This document shows positions 10,897-23,401 of a stretch of DNA of 64,000 bases, piece after piece. The notes beneath the pieces were generated by a model. The model was not told where the DNA came from. It saw only the letters and a list, made by a program, of their open reading frames with translations, and ran no database searches. Position numbers and translations under genes: made by a program. Source of the stretch: Rhizopus arrhizus (taxonomy: Eukaryota > Mucoromycota > Mucoromycetes > Mucorales > Rhizopodaceae); the NCBI GenBank assembly GCA_024220505.1, contig JAKZZE010000001.1, forward strand, positions 868,001-932,000, written 5' to 3'. How positions within the stretch are numbered: the first letter of the stretch is position 1; each line of letters opens with the position of its first letter.

Positions 10897-12840
10897 ATGA
10901 ACTCTGAAATGACTTTTTATCACGAAGATGGAAGAGAAAGCATATTTGATGATAAAGAAAACGAAGCAAACCAGTATAATGAGATTCCTTCACTCTGCCT
11001 AAAAAAAAAAACAGACCTTAGGAAGATGGTCAAAAATGATATTTATTTTGTGCTGCAGTTAGCCGAAGAACCTGATGCTAATATGACTGAAGTGAGTCTT
11101 AGTTGTAATCCCGTTCGTACTTCGGTCAGGCTGGCTAATGAAAGGATACATGAATCATTTGTCAACTCTCGTAAGAGAAAAGCCTCAGAGTCAATCGAAA
11201 ATGCAATTTTTCTTTTTCTTAATTTTTCACTGGCACGTCTTTTTGATAGGCTACTGAAGTAGACAAAGCTCGTGTGAGTGTAGAAGGTAGCTCTGTGGAA
11301 ACAATTAAAAGCGAAGCCATACGTCTATATGAAGGATACTATAACTAAAGTTGTGAAGACAAGTCTATTGTTGCGGAAGTTGAGTGAGAATTTTTTTTGT
11401 AAATAGAATATTTCAGTTGTCTGATGGTAGCAACAATTAGTTTGGGGTTTAACTCCATTCTCGACTTGTCCTACCATGTTACTCCTTAAAAGAGAGTTCT
11501 TAGTCAAGAAGTTTGGCACTCATTCCGCAGCATGTTCCAAAAATGCTTTGATAGAGGAGTCGTATTGGACTGTAAGCTAGAAAAGGAGATTTCCAAGATT
11601 GAAGAAGTTTGTGCTATTAAAACCAAAATGAATCTGCTGCTTTTAATAACAGTCTATTTTAGATCGCAAAATAAGAGATTCAGAATGGCCGCTCCCTTTG
11701 CCTCAAGTATGAAGCAAAGGCCAAAAGCCCAATGGAATCAGACATCTTCAGTATTGTAGCACAAATGATGAAATTTTTGGTTCCGAAACATTGGAGAACA
11801 ATGATGATCACAAGAACAGATATTGATGTCCAGCAACATTGATGTCGGTCGTCATAGTTTGCAAACAACATCAATAATAAGTCACATCTTTTTATATAAA
11901 TAAGATGAATATTTTTAACTAAAATAACATACATTCAATAAATCAATATTCTTGCGCTTAAAAAGCAATCCTTTCTTATTTGGTCACAATTACCTTTTCT
12001 TTTCTTTTTTTTTTTATTTTAACCTATTCTTTCTGATCTGGTACCTGAGTTATCATGAATCAAGAAAGGTCCCTTTTATTATTCTTTATCTTTTACAAAA
12101 CAATCTTAGTCTAAACCTTATTTATCTATAAAGATCTGGTTGTCACTACTCAAAGTCAAATTACGTATTTGACAAGGATGTTGATATAACAGAAAATGAC
12201 ATTGCTGGAAAGATATAGTCACGCATCTTAGAAAGGTTGTTTAGGAGGACAGTCCTTAGAACAAAATGATACGTAATAGTACATCTATTTGATACTGAGT
12301 CTATATGTTATAATAAATTATTTAGGGGCGAAAATGTTGGTGACATCAATGACATATCAAATAGCTCAGGATTCAAAGTTGATTTAAAAATTTTGAAGGA
12401 TACCATGTCATGAAGAAGAAAGGAGGCCAATAAGACTAATATGGAGATTGCGAGAATCAATCCGAGCTTGATAAAGATCATCACTGACAGAACAAAGCTG
12501 CATATTGAATCTAAAACAGTTCTTGACAAGTTGGTAAAAGAAATCCCAGAAAGAGCCCAAGACATCTCTATCCCTGGCCTACAAATAACAGGTACATCAG
12601 TTTTTACGAAATGAAGCAATTTCTCTAATTTCCAATAATTTTGTAGGAAGCAAACCTACCCTGTGCTCTCTGAAGTTAGGAACAAATGTCTTATATGTGG
12701 GTGTGAAGGAAGGCGTAGCAGTCATCCCTAACCGTGTCTCACATATCAAGGATTACAGAGAAACCATCATGTTGCTTTATAAACTCAAACTAGGTGTAAA
12801 AGAGTTATGTTATATAATCAAGTGTTCTAATGAATGCAAA
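10897..12840 (+). pseudogene. Multi-exon gene relic of unknown family
   Basis: The first frame starts at 10897 (MNSEMTFYHEDGRE), is hydrophilic and contains a KRK cluster. After a possible splice, ATEVDKARVSVEGSSVETIK continues to a stop near 11348. Downstream, + strand pieces that splice in phase are recognisable around 12475-12592 (TKLHIESKTVLDKLVKEIP) and 12650-12830 (GTNVLYVGVKEGVAVIPNRV), ending in a stop. Stops and frame changes occur between the pieces. The tract therefore looks like one or two decayed genes. I do not recognise the family. Confidence 0.35.
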
Positions 12841-14810
12841 AGAATGCAGTTTGCAGATTTTGATTGACCCAACTTGTATCCTGTCCACTATTAATTTGCA
12901 GTTTTATACGTCTCAAAATAGAGGTGGAAGAAGTAGGGCTATTTTACCCATTCAAATGACACATATCCAGCCAACTTTACTGCATTTAATTCTAATGGTA
13001 ACAATAACCATCCAAAGGCTGACTACTTTTGATTTACAAATCCAGCAACACCTGCTGCAGATAGCAAAATTTCCAATTTAATAGAAGAATAGAGTTCATA
13101 CAGCAACAGCTTTTGAAGATAAAGATACCAAAGCCATGTCTCGCCAAAGACAACATGGGTGATTATGGATTAAACCATATGAGAAAAATAGAGCTGCTTC
13201 CGATTTACAATCAGTTAACGTTTCCAGTCTTGTCTTCTTGAAATCCTTGTCATTTTAATATCCATAGGCCAGGATGGTGTTGATATATAAAAAGATTCCC
13301 TTAATGGCACTGTTGTGACATTTGATCCTGTGGACGCAAGAGAAAGAGCTTGCTTGTTTGGGGTAGAGGTTAATTCCTTTATTATTGTTGGAATAGTCAC
13401 TTTGTTCAGTTGAGGACAATATTTATTGAACGTTGCTGAATAGATTGCCCATTCAAGACTTGCTGAAATTACTCCTATGCTCCAAGGAGTCTTTAATTAA
13501 TACGGCAAAGTATTATGTGTTGATCTCTACCTTGATAACATATCGTTAAATGAATTAGATGTGACAATAGGAAGCAGAATAAAAAAAATAAAACCATATA
13601 CATTTATGAAACCTTTTCAACTTAATAAACCAAAAGACCATTGTGATGTATACAATATCAATAAACTATGAAAGATCTTATGTTGACTTAATCTTCTATA
13701 TACAATGCTTAGCCTTGAATTAAATCCTATATCTGTCTTTCTTTCAAATATCTGGAAGCTCAACCAACCTTGCTTAATAGGGAACAATATTTATGATCTT
13801 GTAGTATGGAAACGATTGTGACAAAACTTGATTCGGAAACTCATGGCTTATATGTCAATCGTGAGCATTACCATGAATACATCCTAAAACTTTATTGGAC
13901 GTATCTGATTATGTTGACTTGACAATACAACCGTTTAGCTTAGGGTAATTTGTCAATAAGGGTCTTGATTTACCTAGATTAATCTTTTTTTCTTTGTAGG
14001 GCAAAGCTGTCTCATTAAAAAATAAGCTTGACTCTTTTCGCCCTCTCAATAAAACTGCCAAATAATCAATAAAAGGGTCAAGATATAACAAGGAAAAAAG
14101 ATGGAGCTTGTCTTTGCCTATAAAAAATGAATGAAGGGGAACATGTACTTCTTCAAGAAGAAATCTAATAAAAGCAATTGCATTTTGAAATAGTTCAACA
14201 GAAGCTTAGTACAACATGTTTTTCTTATAGGTTTTATATTATTGCTTTGTGCTGCATTGTTGTTTTTATTGTGATTACTACCAAATGTCACTATTACATC
14301 AAGCATATTAATTTTGAGATCATGTCATCAGTGGTACAAAACATGTATACTTTTGCCAATCTTGTATTCTTTCTGTTTTCAAACTATCAATAGTATCAAA
14401 TAGCATATTTTGAGTACCAAAACATGATGACAACGTCAATGGATTTTGTGTTGTTATCACTACCTAAAAATTCTGTACTAGATACTGCCGCATAGCTAAG
14501 TTACAGCTGCTCTACTTACCTAAAAGCCTGGACTAAATTATAGCAAAAGGTATTTATAATTATTAGGATAAAACTATGTCTACTTGTGCAAAGTTAGATA
14601 TTTCCTGAAGTAAAATAACAGCATAAAGAAGTATTTTGAACTTTCCTATGGATACTACAAAATGTAATTTTATTATAATGTTGTTACCCAAATTTGTACA
14701 ACAGATTTTTGTGTGATTAGAAGTGTAAAAAGAGTAATACAAATGTAAATGTATTTTTCATAAAAGAACATTTGCTTTATTTCTTATTTTTCTTTCACAC
14801 ATCTTTAATT
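12841..14810. other. Gene-free region
   Basis: No gene can be supported. Some + strand fragments after 12840 may extend the upstream relic, but stops are frequent. The remaining open frames (12830-13081, 13215-13400, 14178-14393) lack any recognisable domain. Confidence 0.45.
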
Positions 14811-15095
14811 ATGAATTCAAAAAGGACGCAAGCATCAATGTTAATAATATTAGAAGAAAATAACAACCATCTACGAAATGAACTCAATCTATTAAGAATG
14901 TCTGTATCAGATGCCTCTACAAGGTAATACCAATAGAATTTTACACACTTTCACTGATATTTATTTGAAAAAAGCTTAATAAATTATTGTAATAATCATG
15001 AAGATCCTTTATTACCTTCTATTTGGGGCCCTCTTCCAAAGAAAAATAATCCTTTTGCATCACTCGATACTGAAAAATGCTGTTCAGTCATGTAA
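14811..15095 (+). CDS. Heterotrimeric G-protein gamma subunit
   Basis: Two short exons (14811-14923 and 14975-15095) join in phase to a 77-residue protein. The N-terminal half is a coiled coil (EENNNHLRNELNLLRMSVSD). The middle carries DPLLPSIWGPLPKKNNPF, the typical G-gamma-like (GGL) motif with the W-G-P and N-P-F positions. The protein ends KCCSVM, so it has a CaaX box CSVM for farnesylation and an adjacent Cys for palmitoylation, as in fungal Ggamma subunits. It should pair with Gbeta at the plasma membrane, downstream of seven-TM receptors. The gene was missed by simple ORF scanning because each exon is tiny. It is convergent with the Nup107 gene, with 104 bp between stops. Confidence 0.88.
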
Positions 15096-15199
15096 TCAAA
15101 AACATTTCTTGCTTTTAATTATATTTTAATAGACTTAATAAAGGGCAGTATAGTTTTTTTTTATGGACTTGCTCATAAATCTTTATTTTTTGTTTTTAT

Positions 15200-17819
15200 T
15201 TAGTCTGCTTTATGATAATCAGCAATTGATCTAGTAAATTCCTTTGTCACATCTTTCATTCTATTTGCTGCCTTAATAATATGAAATAATTCCTTTTGCT
15301 TTACTGTAATGTACATACTCATCTGCCTACTCTTTTCTGAATTTCTATATAAAACGAGTTAGAATTGAATTTATTTGTGCGAGTTATATTACTTTGGAAT
15401 AATAGTTGAAGTGAGATGTAATAGCTTATGGTATTGAATAACTAATTCAGGGATATAAATCTTTTGCAAGCTTAATTTAGAAATATGATCTGTCTCCACC
15501 GCATCTTTTCCTAACCAGCCTCCTTCTAGTATGAATGTAAGCTCTTTTTCCAATATCTTGGTTTGCTCCTATATTCTTTTATAAGACTCTTTCTTTGCTT
15601 TCCCTTATTCATTTTTACCTCGATTTCTTTTCGCCATTTCGCTGTTTTTCGAATATCATTCGTTGAGTCACTGTAAATGGGTTAATGAATATATGAGAAT
15701 GCATTTAAATGGGAGTGCTTACGTATTATGTGGATCAGATTGAATAAGCAAGTTCCAAGACTTTTGCAATTCAAATATATTTAAAAGCCTTTTATGTGAA
15801 CGATATTCAGTCAAAATTCGATCTACATCAGGCATTTTTGAAACAAATAATTCTATTTCCATTGGGATCATATTCAGTATCTTTTTAGCAAAGTACAGAT
15901 GGCGTATGCCCATAAAGAAACGAATAATATAATTGGCCGCATTGAGTGCATCCAACCAAAATGTCTTGTCCAACATAAGCCAATCCATAGCCAGCTGAAA
16001 AGTATCCATGAACGGTTCCGTCATTTTCCCGTCTTCTGTTTCAAAGTGCTTGATTTTTTGAATTTGTGAGGATTGTGCAATTGCTTTATTGATTAGACTA
16101 TAGCTTGTCTGCTTTAAGATTTTCTTCATTTCCAAGTTGTACTGCTTGCCTAGGAGAATAAGAATCGACATTTCCTCTTTATCACCAATGAAACCTATCA
16201 TCAAGAAAACGTTAAGAAAATAAAATAATAACAACTTGGTTATTTTTCACCTTCTAGAAACTGAGAGTAAATGTTTGTTTGCTCAGTCTCAGGCAACCTT
16301 GAGGCATAAGCAGCAATAGTAAGAGGTCTAAAGTTTTCAAGTCTAGAACTCATTTCTGTATAATATGCTACTATAGCAGTCGATTTTTCATCCTCTTCCC
16401 AATCAAGATATTGACGACCAAATAAGATCAGTGTTGATATAAACCTTAATGCCTCTAATTTGTATTCTTCACTAAATAAAAAGTCATTATATAAGCAAGT
16501 CCTTTTATTATTGCTATCTTTTTCCTTGTTACCTAATATAAAATGCAGAATGGCTTCGATTTAATACTAGCAATTTGTGCATTTCTTCAATAAGGTTGCT
16601 AGTGTTATTTTGAAGAATGGTTGATTGAATTTGATGGAAAAATATCCTCGGGTCACCTCTAAGGTATACAAAATATTTAACATCTAGACCTTCATTTTTC
16701 TCTTTCATTATATAGTGTTACCTTTCTAAAAGAAAATCTTTGGAAGACGCTAATTCAAATGAAGCACTAGAAATAATACTAGATGTATTGTCTATTCTAT
16801 TCATTTCATTTTCTAATAACCCATTCAAAGTTGCCCAAATCACATCTTCCCATGTTTGACACATGTTTGAATTGACTATACTATTGACATCTCCTGCAAG
16901 TGTGTCGTACAATAATTTCTCATAATGTCCAAGTAAAGCCTTTATTTTTTGTAAGTCTTTTCTCCCTAGAATAATGTCTCTTTTCCTTCCCTATGAACTT
17001 ACATTTTTTGCTGTATTTTGAACACATGCATGCCAAGCGATCCATTCGTTTTTGGTATATTGCGAATTATCCTTTCCTACAATTTTTCCATGAATACCCC
17101 CTTTTTTATTTTTTTGACATTTACCAAGTGCTATAAGGTTGAATCGAATATATTCATTGTACATGTAAACAGCTGCTGGATCCTCATCTTTTCCTGCTTG
17201 AGCGAGCTCATATTCGCCTGTTCTTAATTTATCCCAACGCTGCTTATAAATGGCATCGATATCGTACTCATAGGACATTCTCCTCTTTTTACTCGGTGGT
17301 TCATAAAAGGATGGTCGTAGTGCGCGGTTCTTTCGTACAAGATGCATAATTTCTCCTTCTAACTCTTCATCATCTAAAGCTTTTTTAGCAATTCTGTCTT
17401 GTAGATCTTGGCTTATTGTTACTTTGGCTACCCAATCTTTTAATGCCTATACAGTTAACGATATGTTGGAAGAATTGTATATTGTCATGAATTTTAAATA
17501 TATTACTGCAAGTTTATGTAATTGTGATTTATTTTTTGATCTAGTAAAAGAAAATGATTAGAATTCAAAAGATTTGAAGATGATGCACAACATCTTACGA
17601 AGCAAGAGTAGCTATTAATTTCCAAGTATTGCTTTCTGTTTGTCTGAAAACATTGTACTTACTAACAGGAAGTTAGATTATAATTTATAGTGATTGACAA
17701 TGTATGTACTCTGCTGAGGTAAGGGAAGTATATTTTCCGGCAATTTCATGACCATTGTTGACATCAAACGACCTTAATATTCTTGCAAAATTATCAATAA
17801 AGTTGTCGTTTAAAGTCAT
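15200..17819 (-). CDS. NUP84: Nuclear pore protein Nup84/Nup107
   Basis: Eleven exons can be chained in phase (17819-17710, 17643-17599, 17540-17507, 17446-17003, 16939-16722, 16658-16533, 16471-16251, 16194-15723, 15670-15619, 15568-15393 and 15344-15200), giving 680 residues, close to yeast Nup84 (about 726). The protein is almost entirely alpha-helical. Family landmarks include MCQTWEDVIWATLNGLLENE, GDPRIFFHQIQSTIL, FRPLTIAAYASRLPETEQ (followed by IYSQFLEG) and AANYIIRFFMGIRHLYFAKK. It is a scaffold nucleoporin of the Y-shaped (Nup84/Nup107-160) complex at the nuclear envelope. All phases match, including a 63-nt intron whose AAAG acceptor is the only in-frame choice. No damage is seen. 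Confidence 0.85.
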
Positions 17820-18400
17820 TTGTAAAACGCGTTTTTATTTTATTTTTTTTTTTTTGTGGAAGAATTAAAAATAAAAAGATGCTGACTTGAAGAATTCTCT
17901 TTTTTAAATGTGACTCAAAGTTTTACTGAGTGATTCAATCAATACTGTGTAATGAGTCATAGAAAAAGTGGTATTTGTTTAAAAAAGAAGGAAGCATCTC
18001 TTACCTCATTTTAGAAAAGATAAACAATAGATTCACAACTCAACTTGATAACTATGAGAAACACATTCAAATAATAAAGAAGAATTATACTGTTTGGATT
18101 TATCCTATCAACATGATTCAGAGAAGAATAGTCAGTCGTTATTTGAGCTTCACACAAAATGGTAATAAATATTCAAAGAGAATAAGACATATAGTCTACT
18201 CTTAATATGTTATTACTTACAATAAGAAGAAAATTAATATTGATAAGTTCATTAAATCAATCATCCTAAGCAATGAGATTAGCAAACTGATTAAGTACAA
18301 GCTGAATCTTTCTGTTCTTGATCATATGAACACAACATGCGTCTGATATTTGAGTAACCACTACATTTATATATAAGTCTGGATAGCTATTAAAGCAATT
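17820..18400. other. Upstream region of the Nup84/107 gene
   Basis: AT-rich DNA with a long T run near the Nup gene start. An open frame at 17975-18205 encodes a basic 76-residue product without recognisable domain and is not called as a gene. Confidence 0.5.
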
Positions 18401-19480
18401 GCCAAGCTATATCTAAGAATGATGAAGCATTAAAGATAGCAGTAAATGCCACCAAAATAAAGAAAAGGGTGGCTCAAAGCTATCGTCCTTTATAAAGTCT
18501 CCAGCAAGAATTCGAGAACCCTACAGATCCTATTCTCTAAATCGGATAAAAGAGATTCTTGACCTTGTCATTAAGGAAGGACTTTTTGAAAGAAAAACTG
18601 GAGCAATTGTTGATATTGTTGATAAAATAGCTTGCATTATATGAAGATTTATAAGAGTGATGGGGAGAATCGTTTGCCTGGTACAAGAAATCCGCGAAAC
18701 AAGTGGCAATCAAAGCTTGAACTACATCACACAGGTTTTCTTTGTGGTTTCTATGACGAAAATCCGGAAACTATACTCTGACAGGCAAGAAAATGCATTG
18801 ATTGAATCAATTCCGCTTTCTGGTCTTTACAAGCATCTTATCCAGTATGCTTCTTCGGCACTCAAAAGCTGGAGTGAATTTTAACTGCAAGGGCGTTTCT
18901 CAGCAACCTCGACCAGCATAGAGAAAAAGTTCTTAAAAGGAAGGCGGATAAGGATATGGTTAGTCAAAGCAAATGAGGCAGATTTCAGCATGCAGATCTG
19001 TAGAAGTTTTTTGCAGATCAAAGTGAAGAATACCTGAAAGACAATTTTCCCTTTGAATAGAGGTCTCACTACGACTATGGTCCGCGCTCTTTGCGTAATG
19101 GGAATAATTGATATAATCCAGCGAAAGCCAAAGGCTGTTCAAAAGAAAAAGGAACAGTAAGAAAAGAATGCAGAGATTGAAGCAAAAGTCAGAATCTGTA
19201 CACATAGTGAGCATTCTGTGGAACCTTTGAGTAGTCTCATGGATATTCTAGATCAGCATAGAATGAATATCCATTACCTTGTTATGGGTAATGCTTCCAT
19301 TTATAAAGTTTCTGAAGTCCGAGGTTCGATTAACACTCGTGGGTACAAAGCTACATACTTGCCGCTTAATTCACTATTTTTAAACCCTTTTGAGTTATTC
19401 TAGTCGAAAATTAGATGTGGCATAAGGAGAGGCTGCTTGACTGTAGATGATAATTTAACTACCAGAATTATTGAGTCAGC
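18401..19480 (+). pseudogene. DDE-superfamily transposase relic
   Basis: Fragments in changing + frames can be followed: basic, helix-rich pieces at about 18430-18650, then KAGVNFNCKGVSQQPRPA near 18868-18915, and a clear C-terminal part at 19240-19420 reading HRMNIHYLVMGNASIYK, then RGYKATYLPLNSLFLNPFEL, a stop, and SKIR. These correspond to the second catalytic block (normally DNA.IHK, here with Gly for Asp) and to the third block (PP.SPFLNPIE). Several stops and the Asp loss show an inactive copy. Confidence 0.6.
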
Positions 19481-21858
19481 TAAAAAGAAAGTACATGTTA
19501 ACAACTGTGTAAATTGGATAAATCATTTTTATTTGTTCTTTGATAGATACTTGGCCCTTGAACCAACTCCTTAATTATGCAAAATAAAAAGAGATAAATA
19601 AGATTATTTATTAAAGGTCCTATTGGGGGTGTGATATATAAATCTGTCCGCCCGGACCAGATCAATATAAAGGAAAGTAATGAGTGGCTAAAAAAATCTT
19701 TTGCGATCAAGGCAAGAAAGGTATGTGAATAAGGAAAAACATAGGGATGTCGTGTTTAACGGTGATGGAGCAACTTTTGCAATCCTTTGAAGAAACTTTG
19801 ACCATGGATAGGGTTAGTCTGTGCTTCTGTTTTATGACAAAAAATTTTTTTACCCAAAATAAGCAAAAAAGCCTGCAAACTTAGAGGTTAAAAAAAAACA
19901 GTAGTGGCAAAACCTAAATTTAGATTGTTTTTCAAGATTGCTTTTCAACAGTGAGATTAATGCTATTCTAAATTCTGTTTTTAAATATCAATTTGCTATT
20001 CAATTTTTATTTCATTTGGAGTACATTTCACTTGAGATATCTGCATATCCTATTTTTTTGTTACAGCAAAACCATTCTTATCGACAGTCATCTTTCGAGC
20101 AATAGAGAGCATATTGTACTCACTATGAAACCTTATCTTCTCAGTATCAGTGTGCCATTAAAGATTGCAATTTTCGTGATAAAAGATACCGCAATCAGTG
20201 GGACGCGTCTCAAAGGATTTTCTTGGTAAATTTCTATGATCAAAAGCTCCTACTGCTTAATAAAGTCTGCAAAAGTAAGATAAACATCGGACAAAGCCTT
20301 AATGGAGTTTATTTTCTTATTTTGGAATAAATGTTTTGCAATGCCAAGATAGAGATTATGGATCGGGACAATTATTATATAACTTGCTTCGCTGGAATGC
20401 TCTAAAATAGATAAAAATAAAACGGGAGGCGCTTCCGCTGATTTAATTAAGAATCTGAATGAAGCAGACCTAAGTATCACAAAAACTGCTCCAAGTAATT
20501 TGTAGGCACTTCAGGGACGATAAAAATATTTCTTTTTAGTAAAGCGTTATTTTGAGAACACAAACATCATTGCAGCTTAGAAACTGTTGGAAAGAGAGCA
20601 GTAAAGCACGAGGTGAGATGTACAACAAAAGGAAATCCTACATTTGCACAAAATCTTTGTGTGATATGAACAACCCCTCAGCCATAATTATCTAAGCCTT
20701 TTGTAAATAAACTTTAAAATCAAAAAAAGAAAAAAAAATATTTATTAAATCAAGAATGCTTTATAACATATCAGCATAAATCCAGAATGTGTACAATTCA
20801 TTTTCAATAATATCGAGCAAGTCCTTCCCCAATTAAAAGTCAAATATGGTAAGATTTGAAGATCACCAGTTGGTGAGACCGAATAATTTTTTTTTTTCTT
20901 TAACGGACCATGCTTACAATGTTTAAATAAATTGATAAAAACAATAAATATATATTGATTAAGGGCTTTATTCGTTTGTATAAAAAGCCCAATACTTTTA
21001 TTCTTTATGGTTATTGCAATTTTTCTGCAGGGACATTCCTCTAGATTATTCTTGAAACCACTGATGATCTCACTACAAGAGAATTCAGTTAATGTAAACT
21101 CCGATTTAATCTCGCAACAAAAGAAGGGGTTTTGGTGTCCTTAGCAAAATGGAAATGATTTCGTCAGTGCATGACAAAAATAAAATTAACAAAACTTGTA
21201 ACAATAAGATGTGAAAAATGAACAAAAAAAAAGCTACTAAAATCTGCTTTTGTTTCAAAAACTATTCTAAAAAGAAGAATGAACATATATTCCGCTGATC
21301 AACCAAATGCTTCATGGTTTACATAAAGAAAACAAATAGCTACATAATACAACCACATCTTGATCATCCAAAAAATAAAGAGTAGAAAAGAAAGGATGAT
21401 AATTCTTGTTTTATAGTCAAAGATTAAAATGAAAATAAAGTCATGGCTCAAAAAGGAATTGTCATAGTGAATAGACGTCTAACCATGCTTCAAATGGTCT
21501 TGTAAGACTTGTATGCAATGCGTGTTAAACAAGATCGCATTTTTATTATCTTTCTTGTACACTTGTAATGAGCTCATTGTGTTTTATAAAAGAAGTAATT
21601 CCAAATAAATAAAAAAGCTGTTCATTCAGCTTAAAATGCATCTATACATCATGCATGCTCTTTATGTTTGTTTCGAAATGTTTGCTCTATTGGGTAAGTT
21701 TATCAAATTCGGAAAACCTAAAAAAATTACCGCATGGGGGTCATACAATGCTGAAATAGATGATCTGCTCTTTTTATATACTTTTATTTTGAACCTATCC
21801 TCTTTTCCTTTTCTTTCTCTCTTTTTATTTTTTCCCTCCCTTGGTTATTGGATTCTCC
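19481..21858. other. Relic-rich region without supportable genes
   Basis: Between 20080 and 20420 a + frame broken by several stops shows YQCAIKDCNFRDKRYRNQW and then KLLLLNKVCKSKINIGQSLN, which suggests a decayed protein-coding gene of unknown type. Elsewhere only AT-rich DNA is seen. Confidence 0.4.
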
Positions 21859-23042
21859 ATGTCATCTTCTATACTGACAGCAACGATAGCATTACAAGGT
21901 GCGGCTGTTGCTGCCTCAGGGGAACTAGCTGTTCGTTCTTTATCTCCAAAAAGAAACAAGCTATTAATAATTAGAATCAGTAAATTTATTTTGGGATTTA
22001 CTATGGCAGTAAAGACCATGTTCTTTCTAGCATTTCATTCGAGGTAAAAACCAAAAAAATACATTAATTTACATAAACAGTAAGGTCTCATTTTTTTTTT
22101 TTTTTTTTTAGTATAGGAGATACAGCTTGTAATATTACCGGCAGAATGGCAGATATATTTTATCATATAGCAATGACAGCCGGTACAGCAGTATTAGTAT
22201 TTCGTGTTAATTCAATTATACCAATTCACTGGAAAAGAGTATCATTAATAGTACATATCTTAATGGTCGTCTTTCGATTGCTTATTGGTATTGTTGATAC
22301 TTGTGTTGTTACTATTGGAACCTTTGATGATGGAACATGCGATTATGATGACCCAAAATATGTACGAGAATAGAAAGAACAATGATAATAATGATACTAA
22401 TTTATGATTAGTGGGGACCAGTGTATACGTTATATGATACATTGATTGATCTTTATGTGACTTTTGTAATTAGCTTAATACTTTTATCACATATTCGCTC
22501 TCTTGCATTGGACGACATGCGCATCAATATCATTCTCTATACTTCAGTCATCTATCATAATGTAATCAGATCCGTTTTACTGACTATTGTTAACCTTATT
22601 TCAGCTATTTTTATAATTACCGTAAGATGTCGCTCAAAAAAATATATATTTATGCCACTTCATAATAATCATGGTTATAACGTAGAAATACACCAATGAT
22701 TATATTATGCTAGTATGGCCAATCATTAATATAGTTTTTGTTGTGTTAGTTGGGTATGATTCTGATGTGACAAAAGCAATACGGAAACTTCAGCAGATGC
22801 GCTGGCAACGGAATAGTAACAATAATGTATACAATCAAGCATCAACTGCACAACCTGTCAGAAAAGAACGAGAAGTATCATTCATAAAGGAAACAACCAC
22901 TGAAAATCAATCATGTAGTCAGTCATTACATACCGAAAAGTATTCTCTAGAAGCATATGAAGAAAAAGCCTCACAAAGTATACCTGCCAAATCAACAAGA
23001 AATACATCGTATGATACTGATAGCGCACGAATAGAGACTTGA
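21859..23042 (+). CDS. Multi-pass (about 6-7 TM) membrane protein, unknown function
   Basis: Four exons (21859-22043, 22112-22361, 22412-22621 and 22686-23042) splice in phase to 333 residues. Hydrophobic helices can be seen around FILGFTMAVKTMFFLAF, IFYHIAMTAGTAVLVF, SLIVHILMVVFRLLIGIV, LIDLYVTFVISLILLSHI, VIRSVLLTIVNLISAIFIIT and MLVWPIINIVFVVLVGY. The remaining C-terminal 90 residues are hydrophilic, Ser/Gln/Thr-rich and probably cytosolic. The topology is receptor-like, but no GPCR signature motif is present, so no function is claimed. The first ATG (21859) lies just before the first hydrophobic region. The second intron opens GTACG, a slightly unusual donor. A 19-base T tract precedes the exon 2 acceptor. 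Confidence 0.75.
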
Positions 23043-23401
23043 TAAAAAAGGCTTCTTTTATACCCTTACACTCACAAAAAAAAATCACCCACACACACAA
23101 ATCATTTCATAATAATGCTTAATTCATCTACGTCTTTCATTCATTTAATAAAATCAAAATCCATCTCTTTTTTTTTATTCTCTCTCCATCAAACAAGTTA
23201 TTTAATCAAAATATTATATTGATTCCTTTTTATGCTTTAAATGAGGATTTAAAGACAACTGATTTAAGTTATTTTACTTTAAACTCCGAGGACTTTGATT
23301 GGTCAAATCAGGTCTATCAACTTGACACCAATGTTTCTTTTTTATTTTATTTTTTCTGTTTTCTTTTCTTTTTCTTTCTTTCTTTCTCTATTACAAAAAA
23401 G
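23043..23401. other. Intergenic, promoter side of the B56 gene
   Basis: The spacer between the membrane-protein stop and the B56 start is AT-rich, with long pyrimidine tracts immediately before the ATG. No specific site was recognised. Confidence 0.5.
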
